A DNA stretch of 64,000 nucleotides from Paenibacillus hexagrammi (GTDB lineage: Bacteria; Bacillota; Bacilli; Paenibacillales; NBRC-103111). The notes beneath the pieces were generated by a model, which worked only from the letters and a program-made list of their open reading frames with translations, searched no databases and was not told the origin of the DNA. The position numbers were made by a program, and so were the translations under genes. The number at the start of each line of letters is the position of its first letter. Positions within the stretch are counted from its first letter, which is position 1. Shown here piece after piece: positions 8,384 to 15,872 of this stretch. Location: contig NZ_CP090978.1 of NCBI RefSeq assembly GCF_021513275.1, positions 186,001-250,000 on the forward strand, given 5' to 3'.

Positions 8384-8695
8384 ATGGAGAAAAAGAAATA
8401 TTATGTGTCCGTGCAGTCCGGCAAGATTATGGAGAACCAAGGCGATGCTGCATATGAGCTGGAGATCGTAGCGACGGAGGATGAGATAGACCGTTTGGAT
8501 GAGCTATTTGAAGAGCTGGAAAACTTTGACCAGGCTACGGCTGTTCAGACTGCCTCTGCGCTTACCATTGCGTATCATCACGACGAAACGAATGATGGGT
8601 ACGATTATTACCTGAGACAAACTTATAGTCTGATTAACGAGTTGGGAACCGAGGAAACGAAGAGACACATTCAGAAGATGAATATCTTATCTTAA
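8384..8695 (+). CDS. Conserved small cytosolic protein
   Basis: 103 residues, acidic. It resembles a Firmicutes family of short proteins sometimes labelled hydrolase without evidence, recognisable by KKKYYVSVQSGKI at the N-terminus, an EDEIDRLDELFEELE helix and a C-terminal EETKRHIQKMNIL. The pattern looks like two beta strands followed by helices. I chose ATG 8384, preceded by GAGGAG, over the upstream in-frame start at 8366. No function can be stated. Confidence 0.72.
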   Translation: MEKKKYYVSVQSGKIMENQGDAAYELEIVATEDEIDRLDELFEELENFDQATAVQTASALTIAYHHDETNDGYDYYLRQTYSLINELGTEETKRHIQKMNILS

Positions 8696-8697
8696 AA

Positions 8698-8727
8698 GAA
8701 AGCTCCTACAGGGCTTCTTTTTTTGCT
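8698..8727 (+). terminator. Intrinsic terminator
   Basis: GAAAGC and GCTTC form a short imperfect stem followed by seven T, just after the 103-residue gene. Confidence 0.5.
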
Positions 8728-8773
8728 CAGAAGGGGGATTGTCGAAATACTTAAGTTCTAATATAGTATCCAT

Positions 8774-8789
8774 ATACCTATATGAGTAT
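8774..8789. promoter_or_regulatory. Degenerate CstR-type operator upstream of the rhodanese relic
   Basis: ATACCTATATGAGTAT matches 12 of 16 positions of the intact operator at 9153-9168 (ATACCTAACCGGGTAT), with conserved ATACC and GTAT ends. It lies upstream of the decayed rhodanese-like gene, as expected if that gene once belonged to the same regulon. Confidence 0.35.
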
Positions 8790-8799
8790 GTGTATATGA

Positions 8800-9076
8800 G
8801 TGTTGGGCGGTTTCCTCACTCCGCTTTTTATTCTGGATGTTCGTAATGAACAAGATTTTAATGATTGGAGAATTCAAGGCCAGCATGTTCGGACGATAAA
8901 AGCCTTATTTTGAGCTGTTGGACGGTGTGGAAGAGATTGAGCACCTGATCCCCGATGATGAAGAAGTGCTGGTTGTTTGCAAAAGAGGGATCTTCTTGTT
9001 GGAGGACATCGATTATGCTGGTGTTGCCGCGTACTTGGGCGATGCTGCGGACGCGAAGGTCAACTTGTTTATTTAA
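8800..9076 (+). pseudogene. Relic of a rhodanese-MBL (sulfur metabolism) gene
   Basis: Frame segments recover the N-terminal rhodanese half of the rhodanese-MBL fold family: ILDVRNEQDFNDWRIQG, then after a frame change YFELLDGVEEIEHLIPDDE, and after another a VVC/AKEGSS active-loop-like segment. The metallo-beta-lactamase half is missing and the frame ends at TAA 9074-9076. With at least two frameshifts and a deleted C-terminus this is true decay, unlike most disrupted genes in the window. It precedes a CstR-type repressor gene, matching the persulfide-detoxification operons where these families occur together. Confidence 0.6.
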
Positions 9077-9152
9077 CGCAGAGGCCGGTCAGTGACTGTT
9101 GATAAATGGCTCATTCTTTCTAGTTGTATTCGATCCGTACATCAGTAATAAT

Positions 9153-9168
9153 ATACCTAACCGGGTAT
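9153..9168. promoter_or_regulatory. CstR/CsoR-type operator at the cstR promoter
   Basis: ATACC-TAACCG-GGTAT is a near-palindrome of the kind bound by CsoR-family repressors. It sits just downstream of a -10-like TAATAA at 9146-9151 with TTGTAT 16 bases before it, so repressor binding would block the start site. Confidence 0.55.
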
Positions 9169-9187
9169 TTAGAAAGGGTGGCTGATC

Positions 9188-9448
9188 ATGAAATATGATG
9201 ATGATGTGAAGAAGAGATTGAAACGCATGGAAGGACAAATTCGTGGCATCTTGAAAATGATGGAGGAAGAGCAGGACTGTAAGGATGTAGTCAGTCAAAT
9301 ATCCGCGGTCCGCAGCGCTGCCGACAAGGCCATCGCTTGTATTGTCGCCGTAAATTTGGAACAATGTATTCTGGAAGAAAAGGAAGCCGGGCGGGATTCA
9401 AGCAAGATGGTGAAGCAAGCTGTTGAACTGCTTGTAAAGAGCCGCTAA
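9188..9448 (+). CDS. cstR: CsoR-family persulfide-sensing repressor (CstR-like)
   Basis: 86 residues, all-helical DUF156/CsoR fold, beginning KRLKRMEGQIRGILKMMEE. The first conserved Cys is in EQDCKDVVSQIS and the second in NLEQCI. The copper-sensing CsoR members carry His before the second Cys region; here that place is Asn, as in CstR, which reacts with persulfides instead of binding Cu(I). An operator-like palindrome overlaps its promoter. The next gene, 23 bases downstream, is a rhodanese, the classic CstR target. The repressor is probably relieved by sulfane sulfur. An additional Cys (AIACIVA) lies between the two. Confidence 0.8.
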   Translation: MKYDDDVKKRLKRMEGQIRGILKMMEEEQDCKDVVSQISAVRSAADKAIACIVAVNLEQCILEEKEAGRDSSKMVKQAVELLVKSR

Positions 9449-9471
9449 GCGCTTCGGAGATGAGGTAAGCT

Positions 9472-9858
9472 ATGGAAATTCGAACGATAGTCGATATTGT
9501 CGCGATTGCTTTTTTTGTCTGGTTTATCTTTACCCGATTCGCCGGTGTAAGGGGACTTAAGAATGTAACCTCCGACCAGCTCCAGGAAGAATTGAATCAC
9601 CCCGGAGACTATAAGCTGATTGATGTTAGAGAGCCTGGCGAAGTGAGACAAGGCTTCATTCCGGGTGCTGTGAACATCCCGTTGTCTCAAATCAAACGCA
9701 GAGCAGGGGAAATCCCTCGCGATGCCCGTGTCTATCTGTATTGCCGGAGCGGCATGCGCAGCAGACAAGCTGCCAGAGTGTTAAAGGGCCTGGGCTTCTC
9801 CCAGCTTGCTCACCTTCAGGGCGGCATGATGTCCTGGAAGGGCAAAGTGACGAAGTAG
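9472..9858 (+). CDS. Membrane-anchored rhodanese
   Basis: 128 residues. An N-terminal membrane helix (about residues 6-23) is followed by one rhodanese domain: LIDVREPGEVRQGFIPGAVNIP, then the active-site loop YCRSGMRS with the catalytic Cys, and the closing GGMMSWKGKV. It transfers sulfane sulfur via a Cys-persulfide, here tethered to the membrane, most likely facing the cytosol. It is cotranscribed with the CstR-like repressor, indicating a role in sulfide/persulfide detoxification. Confidence 0.85.
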   Translation: MEIRTIVDIVAIAFFVWFIFTRFAGVRGLKNVTSDQLQEELNHPGDYKLIDVREPGEVRQGFIPGAVNIPLSQIKRRAGEIPRDARVYLYCRSGMRSRQAARVLKGLGFSQLAHLQGGMMSWKGKVTK

Positions 9859-9886
9859 AACCCGCCTTCGCCTTCCGAACAAGCAA

Positions 9887-9915
9887 AAACCGTCAGGAAA
9901 GTGCCCTGACGGTTT
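9887..9915. terminator. Terminator hairpin, copy 1 of a duplicated sequence
   Basis: AAACCGTCAGG and CCTGACGGTTT flank a seven-base loop, about 28 bases after the rhodanese stop. The core sequence recurs at 10093-10120. Confidence 0.7.
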
Positions 9916-9920
9916 GACAG

Positions 9921-10085
9921 CTGATAAAGAGGGAATGCAGAGCTCAGTAGTTTTCGGAGAAGCGTAGCGTTCGCCTTTGACAGTTTGTTATCACCTTAGC
10001 AGCTTTTATTTAATCGAATAACAAAATGTCAACAGCGATCGGAGAAAAGCTGCTGAAGCTCGTAATGGCACTTTCTTTATCGACA
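9921..10085. repeat. MITE-like intergenic repeat, longest copy
   Basis: About 165 bp with imperfect inverted ends (CTGATAAAGA at the left, TCTTTATCGACA at the right). The left half and the reverse complement of the right half share GATAAAGA, GAGCT(T)CAG and TTGACA-N-TTTGTTAT in the same order, so the whole is a large degenerate palindrome. Related elements lie at 35514-35591 and 39259-39366. The two flanking hairpins at 9887 and 10093 are near-identical. Confidence 0.55.
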
Positions 10086-10092
10086 TTCATGG

Positions 10093-10120
10093 CCGTCAGG
10101 AAAGTGCCCTGACGGTTTTT
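10093..10120. terminator. Terminator hairpin, copy 2
   Basis: CCGTCAGG-aaagtgc-CCTGACGG followed by five T, a repeat of the hairpin at 9887-9915. A third partial match, AAGTGCCCTGAC, abuts the ATG of the ferritin-like gene at 10217. Confidence 0.6.
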
Positions 10121-10216
10121 GCTTTAGGAACTATTTTACATTTTCTGGATGTAACCGAACGGGAGTAGGCGAATACCATGTTAGGAGACTAATTCACAAA
10201 GGAGAAGTGCCCTGAC

Positions 10217-10693
10217 ATGTATTACCCGTTGCAAACTCCCATGTATGTTCCGATTCGCGGCTATTCCAGCTATATGATGCGAACTGAAGAGCTGGTGATA
10301 AATCTCATCCTGCAGTCGATTGCAGGTGAGCGGAATGATGAACTTTTTTATCAAGAATTACTGCAGTTAGCCCCTACGGACAAAGAGAAAGAGGTTATTA
10401 CCGGTATTCGAGACGATGAAAGAAAACACAGGCAGATGTTCCGCAACATCTATACACAGCTTACAGGCATGCAGCCTGCTGTACAGGAAGCGATGGAGCC
10501 TGCGGAGCATGTAGCGGATTATGTTAGCGGGATCGAGGATGCGCTCATGGGCGAGCTTAAGGCATTCGAGAAATACCGCACCATCTATTTGAACATTCGT
10601 CCGGAGTATCGCAATATGATTTTTGAAATTATGACCGATGAAATCAAGCATGCAAGCTATTACAACTGGCTGTATGCAAAAAATAGAAAATAG
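10217..10693 (+). CDS. Ferritin-like/rubrerythrin-fold protein
   Basis: 158 residues, predicted four-helix bundle. Candidate di-iron ligands are spaced as in ferritin-like proteins: Glu in IAGERNDELFYQELL, a DDERKHRQMF ExxH motif, Glu in GELKAFEKYR, and a second ExxH in DEIKHASYYNW. The rubredoxin zinc-ribbon of true rubrerythrins is absent. Such proteins handle iron or peroxide, and many Bacillales homologues are uncharacterised. GGAG precedes the start by about 12 bases, a wide spacing. It converges with the transporter at 10706, whose stop is only 13 bases away. Confidence 0.75.
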   Translation: MYYPLQTPMYVPIRGYSSYMMRTEELVINLILQSIAGERNDELFYQELLQLAPTDKEKEVITGIRDDERKHRQMFRNIYTQLTGMQPAVQEAMEPAEHVADYVSGIEDALMGELKAFEKYRTIYLNIRPEYRNMIFEIMTDEIKHASYYNWLYAKNRK

Positions 10694-10705
10694 TCCTATA
10701 TGACC

Positions 10706-11986
10706 TCAAATCAAATATCTTGCCCACACATAAATGCTGGCTAGCGAAACGGAAAGCAGCATAAGCGGGAAGCCGTATTTCATAAACGTCACGAATTTAA
10801 TCGGATGACCTTCTTTGCCCGACATGCCTGCTGCGATCAGATTGGCGCTGGCTCCAATTAAGGTTCCGTTGCCACCCAGACAGGCTCCAAGCGCCAGACT
10901 CCACCACAGAGGTTCCAAATCTTCGACTCCCATATTGCCCATTTCTTGAATCATGGGAATCATTGTGGCCACAAACGGGATATTGTCGAGGAAAGCGGAT
11001 GCGATGGCGCTTAGCCATAGAATGAGCATGGAGGTTGCGACCGGATGCCCTCCTGTCAAATCAATGGCCGCTGCAGCCAACCTGGCAATCACGCCCGTTT
11101 CAGCGAGCCCGGAGACCAGGACAAAGAGTCCGACAAAGAAGAAAATCGTCGTCCATTCCACCTTCGTAAAGGCCGTTTCCATCGCATGCTCGCCGGTGAG
11201 CAGCAGCAGAGCAAAGGCGCCTGCCAAGGCGACTGTAGCCGACTCCAGATGCAGCAGCTGATGGAGGAAAAAACCGATGATCGTCAAGCCCAGCACCGAC
11301 ACACTTTTTATTAATAAGGTTCGGTCCGTTATGATTCCTTTTTCATCCATCTGCATGATACTGTTCTGCAGTTCGGGTGTAGTTTGGATTTGTTTCCGGA
11401 ATAAGAAGACGAAAATCGGCAGCGTGCAGGCCATTATCATCGCTACAATGGGGGCCAAATTCGTAATAAACGCCATAAAGGTAAGCTCTTTTACCGCGCT
11501 CCCGATCATGATGTTGGGGGGATCCCCGATCAGGGTAGCCGTTCCGCCGATGTTGGAAGCAAGAATTTGCGTAATCAGATAAGGGACGGGATTCACGCGG
11601 AGCTGCCGGGTGATACTGAATGTGACAGGAACCATAAGCAGCACAGTAGTTACATTGTCCAAGAAAGCAGAGCCGACGGCTGTAATCAGCGCCAAAGCAA
11701 CTAGAATTCGAACCGGGCTGCCCTTTGCCCGTTTGGCCGCTATCAAGGCAATGTATTTGAACAGCCCTGTCTCTGCTGTGATGCTGACGATGATCATCAT
11801 GCCGACGAGAAGTCCAAGGGTATTGAAATCAATGTGATGCAGAGCCGCCTCTTGATCGACAATCCCGAGAACCACCATAAGGATGCCGCCGATCATGGCA
11901 ACGATCGTACGATGAATTTTTTCAGCAATAATCATGCCGTACGTAACCAGAAAAACGCCGATTGCTAGAATCGCTTGTTGTTCCAT
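10706..11986 (-). CDS. ArsB/NhaD-type (SLC13-like) transporter, copy 2
   Basis: 426 residues, the same length as the transporter at 1012-2292 and near-identical over the motif regions (GSAFLDNVTTVLLMVP, GGTATLIGDPPNIMIGS, ASAFLDNIPFVATMIP, GGNGTLIGASANL). It differs mostly in lipid-facing and loop residues and in the C-terminal segment (AAGMSGKEGHPIKFVTFMKYG). ATG 11986 is preceded by GGAGGAGGG and aligns with the start of copy 1. It stands alone, without the small protein or antiporter that follow copy 1. Its leader carries the shared UGUCACC motif plus a full terminator. The two copies are paralogues that probably respond to a common signal. Confidence 0.88.
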   Translation of the reverse strand: MEQQAILAIGVFLVTYGMIIAEKIHRTIVAMIGGILMVVLGIVDQEAALHHIDFNTLGLLVGMMIIVSITAETGLFKYIALIAAKRAKGSPVRILVALALITAVGSAFLDNVTTVLLMVPVTFSITRQLRVNPVPYLITQILASNIGGTATLIGDPPNIMIGSAVKELTFMAFITNLAPIVAMIMACTLPIFVFLFRKQIQTTPELQNSIMQMDEKGIITDRTLLIKSVSVLGLTIIGFFLHQLLHLESATVALAGAFALLLLTGEHAMETAFTKVEWTTIFFFVGLFVLVSGLAETGVIARLAAAAIDLTGGHPVATSMLILWLSAIASAFLDNIPFVATMIPMIQEMGNMGVEDLEPLWWSLALGACLGGNGTLIGASANLIAAGMSGKEGHPIKFVTFMKYGFPLMLLSVSLASIYVWARYLI

Positions 11987-12032
11987 GTTCCCTCCTCCAT
12001 TTGTACAAAAGATTGGATGCTTTTTACGGCAT

Positions 12033-12104
12033 AAAAAAAGAGCCCTACCAAGGGCTCTTTTTGCTGGAAATAGACACAAAGAGCCCTTGGTGACAGGCTC
12101 CTCC
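12033..12104 (-). promoter_or_regulatory. Leader with UGUCACC motif, antiterminator and terminator (copy 2)
   Basis: Reading the minus strand, GGAGGAGCCTGTCACC (12104 downward) is followed by AAGGGCTCTTT. CCAAGGGCTCTTT can pair with the later AAAGAGCCCTTGG (13 bp), or that later strand can instead pair with AGGGCTCTTT and form an intrinsic terminator with a long T run at 12062-12033. A third option, GAGCC with GGCTC around the UGUCACC loop, would free the terminator. These mutually exclusive pairings are the hallmark of an attenuator. The 5' motif is shared with copy 1 at 931-962. Confidence 0.6.
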
Positions 12105-12212
12105 GTTATAAAGCAAAGTATGCAGTTGCTTCAGTGTATGACTGAATGCCGCAAGCTATTCGCGGCGACTTAAATTTACAATGACCGGGGTACTGGTGTC
12201 AAGTGAATGCCA

Positions 12213-12245
12213 AAAGCTGCCGGAATGCTAAAGTCCGGCAGCTTT
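12213..12245. terminator. Terminator of the VOC-protein gene
   Basis: AAAGCTGCCGGA and TCCGGCAGCTTT form a perfect 12-bp stem. On the minus strand the hairpin is followed by TTGGC, so the T tract is short. Confidence 0.65.
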
Positions 12246-12304
12246 ACGCTTTGATGACCATGTATGGATCCAAAGCGCTTCCGTAGTTTCTATCCATGAG
12301 TGGA

Positions 12305-12712
12305 TTAGGACTGTGGCTTCGCTTCCGTCGTGATCATCCACAATACGTCGAATTTGTCCTGGACTTGTCCATGCAGGGCTCCCCAGAAGGCAGGAGTCAG
12401 CGGATATCTTATGGTGCCGTCTTCGGCTAGCCGGTTAAATGCTTGGTGCGCTTCTTCTTCGGTAGCGAATTCTAACGATTGATAGATGTTGTTGCCCGGT
12501 TGTACGGAACCGAAGATTTCATCGGTCATGTAGAAGGTAGCGCCTGCGGCAACCAGACTGAGGTGCATGACTTTATCCTTCATCTCCTCGGAAGCATCGG
12601 GAAGCTGTCCGTGAGTCATGATAGATACAATTTCCCCGCCTAACGCATGGATATAAAATTCGGCTTGGGCTCTAGCGTCCTTTGAGAAAAAGTAAGTTGT
12701 ATGCTTAGCCAT
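12305..12712 (-). CDS. VOC-family (PhnB/glyoxalase-like) protein
   Basis: 135 residues with the beta-alpha-beta-beta-beta folds of the vicinal oxygen chelate superfamily, PhnB/YjdN-like subgroup. Typical elements are YFFSKDARAQAEFYIHALGG at the N-terminus, VMHLSLVAAGATFYMTDE in the middle and the closing LTPAFWGALHGQVQDKFDVLW, where the family has a conserved WG...G.V.D.FGV.W. Substrate unknown. ATG 12712 has GGAAAGG upstream; the longer form from 12763 lacks a ribosome site. It is divergent from the AraC-type gene, which may regulate it. Confidence 0.8.
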   Translation of the reverse strand: MAKHTTYFFSKDARAQAEFYIHALGGEIVSIMTHGQLPDASEEMKDKVMHLSLVAAGATFYMTDEIFGSVQPGNNIYQSLEFATEEEAHQAFNRLAEDGTIRYPLTPAFWGALHGQVQDKFDVLWMITTEAKPQS

Positions 12713-12936
12713 GTGTGCAGCATCCTTTCCATGTAAATGTGAATGTCTTGATGACATGATCATACCATAGGAAATCAGGAGGGATTTCTTACAGATTGCT
12801 ATGCTGGCAGTGTCGGATGTACATCAAAATTCAACCATATTCCTGTTCCAATTACATGAAAAATATGGTAATATACTTATGCGAACCCTTGTTCCTATTG
12901 GGGGGCTCATTTAATTTAAGGGATGGTGCGGAACAA

Positions 12937-13739
12937 TTGCTGACGGAGAAATACGCCGAGATCGATGCTGTCGTTGCTTACATTCATGAACATATTAACG
13001 AGCCGCTTCCGTTGGAACGGTTGGCTCAGTATGCAGCGTATAGCCCGTATCACTTTACCCGCTTATTTAAGGAACGAGTGGGGCTTCCTCCTTTATATTA
13101 CGTGTCTTCTCTCCGCTTGCAGAAGGCCAAGGATTTGCTGCTTCAAACGAATATGAGCATCCGGGACATCTGCTTGGAGATCGGACAGCAAAGCCTGGGC
13201 ACATTCACATCCCGATTCACGGAGCGTGTAGGAGTAACGCCATCGCAATTTCGCAAATCAGTAGGGTCCGCTAGCAGTCATATTCATTCCTTACAGCAGC
13301 TGAATGCATGGCCTAGGCCTCTTCCACCAGAACATGCCAACGACACGGTATACGGAATCGTTCGTGCTGAGGTGCCTTTCGAGGGGGTTATTTTACTAGG
13401 GCTGTTTGCCAAGCCGATTCCGGAAGGCCTTCCTTGTATGGAACCCTGCTGACCTCTTTAGGAGATTTTAGACTTACCGGCGTAAAGCCCGGAACCTACT
13501 TCCTCATGGCTACCTCTATCTCGTGGAATATGTCAGCTATTGATATTTTGCTTCCGCATACAACCTTACGCACTAGGTCCAGGGAGCCTATCATCGTAAA
13601 GCCTAATTTGCCTGTACCTCCTCAACAAGTCACACTTTATGAGCCGCGGCAAGACGACCCGCCGATATTAATTTCACTTCCTCTCATCATGGACGGCTTT
13701 CTCAAAAGAATGACTCGCCAATCATCCGTTGCTCCATAG
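12937..13739 (+). pseudogene. AraC-family regulator, frameshifted
   Basis: An N-terminal AraC DNA-binding pair (LERLAQYAAYSPYHFTRLFKERVG, abbreviated key residues SPYHFTRLF; second helix QQSLGTFTSRFTERVGVTPSQFR) is followed by an effector domain. The frame breaks near 13431-13436, after IPEGLP, and continues one base earlier as YGTLLTSLGDFRLTGVKPGTYFL through to TAA before 13740. One missing base in CCTTCC would explain it; full length would be about 267 residues. No canonical ATG precedes the DNA-binding domain; TTG 12937 with AAGGGATGG upstream is the likely start. It lies divergent to the VOC gene. Because both halves remain well conserved, sequence error or very recent mutation is likely. 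Confidence 0.7.
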
Positions 13740-13885
13740 GCAAGATTCTAGGGGCATGATGTGGCCAAGTATATAGCACCAATCGGTTCCGTATTCACTC
13801 ACAAGCGCATGATAGCAGCCAAGCTGGAGCAAACTATCCCCAAATGCAGATAAATCCGCTAACATGTATGGGAGGTTTGTGCGCT

Positions 13886-14131
13886 ATGGATCAAAAAGAA
13901 CTGCACGAAAAGTTAGGTAGACCGGTTAGTTGGGCTATGACTCAAAATCCGGATGAGGAACAGAGTGGCAACGATGTCTCTGCTTCGTCAACGAAAGGTG
14001 TCGACAATCATATCCCCGATGGCATAGAAAGCAGCCAAAGCGAAGTTCCATCCAATTATCAGGCGATGGGAGAGAGCTACAGCGACACGACGAATTTCGA
14101 GGTTAATCGGGAACCTGGCAGGTTGGACTAG
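13886..14131 (+). CDS. Small hydrophilic hypothetical protein
   Basis: 81 residues, strongly polar and probably disordered (rich in S, N, E, D), no Cys, no signal peptide. Begins MDQKELHEKLGRPVSWAM. GGGAGG precedes ATG 13886 by about ten bases, and a strong terminator follows. No family recognised. Proteins of this kind are common in Paenibacillus and some are spore-related, but nothing in this sequence shows that. Confidence 0.6.
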   Translation: MDQKELHEKLGRPVSWAMTQNPDEEQSGNDVSASSTKGVDNHIPDGIESSQSEVPSNYQAMGESYSDTTNFEVNREPGRLD

Positions 14132-14161
14132 CCGAGCTTGAGGAATTAAGACATACAAATA

Positions 14162-14204
14162 AAAACAGACGAAGCTGTAGATTTCTTACAGAGTCGTCTG
14201 TTTT
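14162..14204. terminator. Bidirectional terminator
   Basis: AAAACAGACGA and TCGTCTGTTTT enclose a second stem CTGTA/TACAG; T-rich on both strands. It serves the convergent genes at 13886 and 14231. Confidence 0.8.
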
Positions 14205-14230
14205 ATTTTTGAAGCAGAAATGAGATGGAT

Positions 14231-14530
14231 TTACATTTGAAGGGTCGGACGCTTCTTGTCCTTGATCCAGATAACAGTTACATTAATCAGACTGCTAATG
14301 ACATAAGCGATCAAGTAAATAACCCAGAAAACAAGTATGTTCAGAGCATCGGTATATACGAAAAATGCCGATAAAGAAGCAGCGGCAAATAGCAGAAACC
14401 CTAAGCCAAGCGATTGTAGGATAAGTGTCGAGCGTTTGTAAGACTTTCTGACTTTTACAAGTACAAATCCAATCGAGATAACAAGCGCAAGTATCAGTGC
14501 ACTAAAATTTACAATAGCCTCCGTGTCCAT
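14231..14530 (-). CDS. Small three-TM membrane protein
   Basis: 99 residues with three hydrophobic helices (about 7-25, 38-58, 65-87) and a basic tail KDKKRPTLQM. No family recognised. The ATG at 14530 follows GGGGGGGA; the longer frame to 14620 lacks a ribosome site. It stands alone between two unrelated genes. Confidence 0.65.
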   Translation of the reverse strand: MDTEAIVNFSALILALVISIGFVLVKVRKSYKRSTLILQSLGLGFLLFAAASLSAFFVYTDALNILVFWVIYLIAYVISSLINVTVIWIKDKKRPTLQM

Positions 14531-14760
14531 GCAGTCCCCCCCAATATTTGCTATCAGTATAGCATATTTGAGTTGATAAAGACGACCTCCAGCCATGGAA
14601 CCTATTGCATTTATTCTCAAAAAAAGAGATTATACAAGTTGCTAGTCAGTATCAGTTAGATTCGTTATATCGAAGATCGTGACTGGTCATGCGACAATCA
14701 TACATACGCATATACTGTCTGTACGTTTTATCATGATGCTGCACAAGGAGTCGAAATTCA

Positions 14761-15675
14761 ATGCTCAGAAATTCACCATATTTGTTACTGGTACTGGCAA
14801 CTTGCATTTGGGGAGGTAACTTTGTTGCCGGCAAAGCGTTGGTGACGCATATGCCGCCCCTTACGCTGGCCGCGCTGCGGTGGTGCATAGCCTTTGTATG
14901 TCTGCTGCCCTTCTACGGCAAGGAAGCGTGGCAGCTAAGAAAGGAAGCGCTGCGCCATTATAAAATGATCCTGTTCCTGGCTGTAACCGGTGTGGCCGGC
15001 TTCAATACGTTAACTTATGTAGCCGTGCAGTACACGGGCTCGATCAACGCTTCCTTGATGAACTCGGCAACGCCTATTATGGTCGTCATCTTGTCATGGC
15101 TGATGTATAGAGAACGGATCGCTTGGAGCGCGTTACCGGGCATCATCCTGTCGATGGCGGGTGTATGCTGGATTATCGGGCGGGGAAGCCTCGGTGCCAT
15201 CTTAGGTCTATCCTTTAACAAAGGGGATCTGTGGATGCTGGTCGCTATTCTTTGCTGGTCTTTGTATACGGTTGGCATGAAGAGGGCCGGCAGGCTGTTC
15301 CCGGCAAGTCCTTTTTTGCTTATACAGGTTACGCTCGCTCTGATCGTACTGATTCCGCTATCGGCTGGGGAGCTGCTCCTTACAAGTGCGTCTATTGATT
15401 GGAGTCCCTCGTTACTAGCAGGGCTGCTCTACGTCGGCTTGTTCGCTTCGATTGTCGCTTTCCTATCGTGGAACCGGGCTATCGAGCTGGCAGGGCCGCA
15501 GCGCTGCGCCGGATTTTTGAACTTGATCCCATTATTCAGTGCTATATTCGCTACCGGATTTACCGGTGAGTCGCTGCATCTGTATCATCTGCTTGGAGCC
15601 GTTCTGATCGTTGCCGGTGTGTATGCCACGAATCTTGCCATGAAGCGGGCAGCTCGATTGCGGAGCCAGATTTAA
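14761..15675 (+). CDS. EamA/DMT-superfamily exporter
   Basis: 304 residues, ten membrane helices in two EamA repeats. The first begins ATCIWGGNFVAGKALV, the second GDLWMLVAILCWSLYTVGMKRA. A late AGPQRCAGFLNLIPLFSAIFA is typical of the second repeat. The family exports amino acids, metabolites or drugs; the substrate cannot be told. AAGGAG is 9 bases upstream of the ATG, and a strong terminator closes the transcript. Confidence 0.87.
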   Translation: MLRNSPYLLLVLATCIWGGNFVAGKALVTHMPPLTLAALRWCIAFVCLLPFYGKEAWQLRKEALRHYKMILFLAVTGVAGFNTLTYVAVQYTGSINASLMNSATPIMVVILSWLMYRERIAWSALPGIILSMAGVCWIIGRGSLGAILGLSFNKGDLWMLVAILCWSLYTVGMKRAGRLFPASPFLLIQVTLALIVLIPLSAGELLLTSASIDWSPSLLAGLLYVGLFASIVAFLSWNRAIELAGPQRCAGFLNLIPLFSAIFATGFTGESLHLYHLLGAVLIVAGVYATNLAMKRAARLRSQI

Positions 15676-15691
15676 CCACATCATACGAAGA

Positions 15692-15752
15692 AGCATCTCT
15701 TAGAACACGCCATGAGGAAAAGGGGCCTTAGGGCAGGGCGTCTAAGAGATGT
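15692..15752 (+). terminator. Terminator after the EamA gene
   Basis: AGCATCTCTTAGA with CACGCC pairs with GGGCG and TCTAAGAGATGTTT across about 25 bases of loop. Confidence 0.7.
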
Positions 15753-15791
15753 TTGTGTATATCCCAAATAGGATACATGGCAAAATAGCTG

Positions 15792-15821
15792 TTGACGCCA
15801 TCGTTACGGATATCGTAACAT
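15792..15821 (+). promoter_or_regulatory. Promoter with embedded palindrome for the agr-like operon
   Basis: TTGACG (15792-15797) and TAACAT (15816-15821) have an 18-base spacer. The 17-base near-palindrome GTTACGGATATCGTAAC (15803-15819) fills the spacer, and ATATCGTAT recurs at 15842-15850. The first gene of the operon is an XRE repressor, so autoregulation is likely. Confidence 0.5.
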
Positions 15822-15872
15822 TTACCTATACGATGAAACGAATATCGTATCACTCATGGGAGGAAGCTGCTA

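Noticed and set aside
13741..13850. Minus-strand stretch reading LGCYHALVSEYGTDWCYILG, protein-like
   Set aside because: Too short and without a start or flanking domain; could be a gene remnant, but I cannot assign it.
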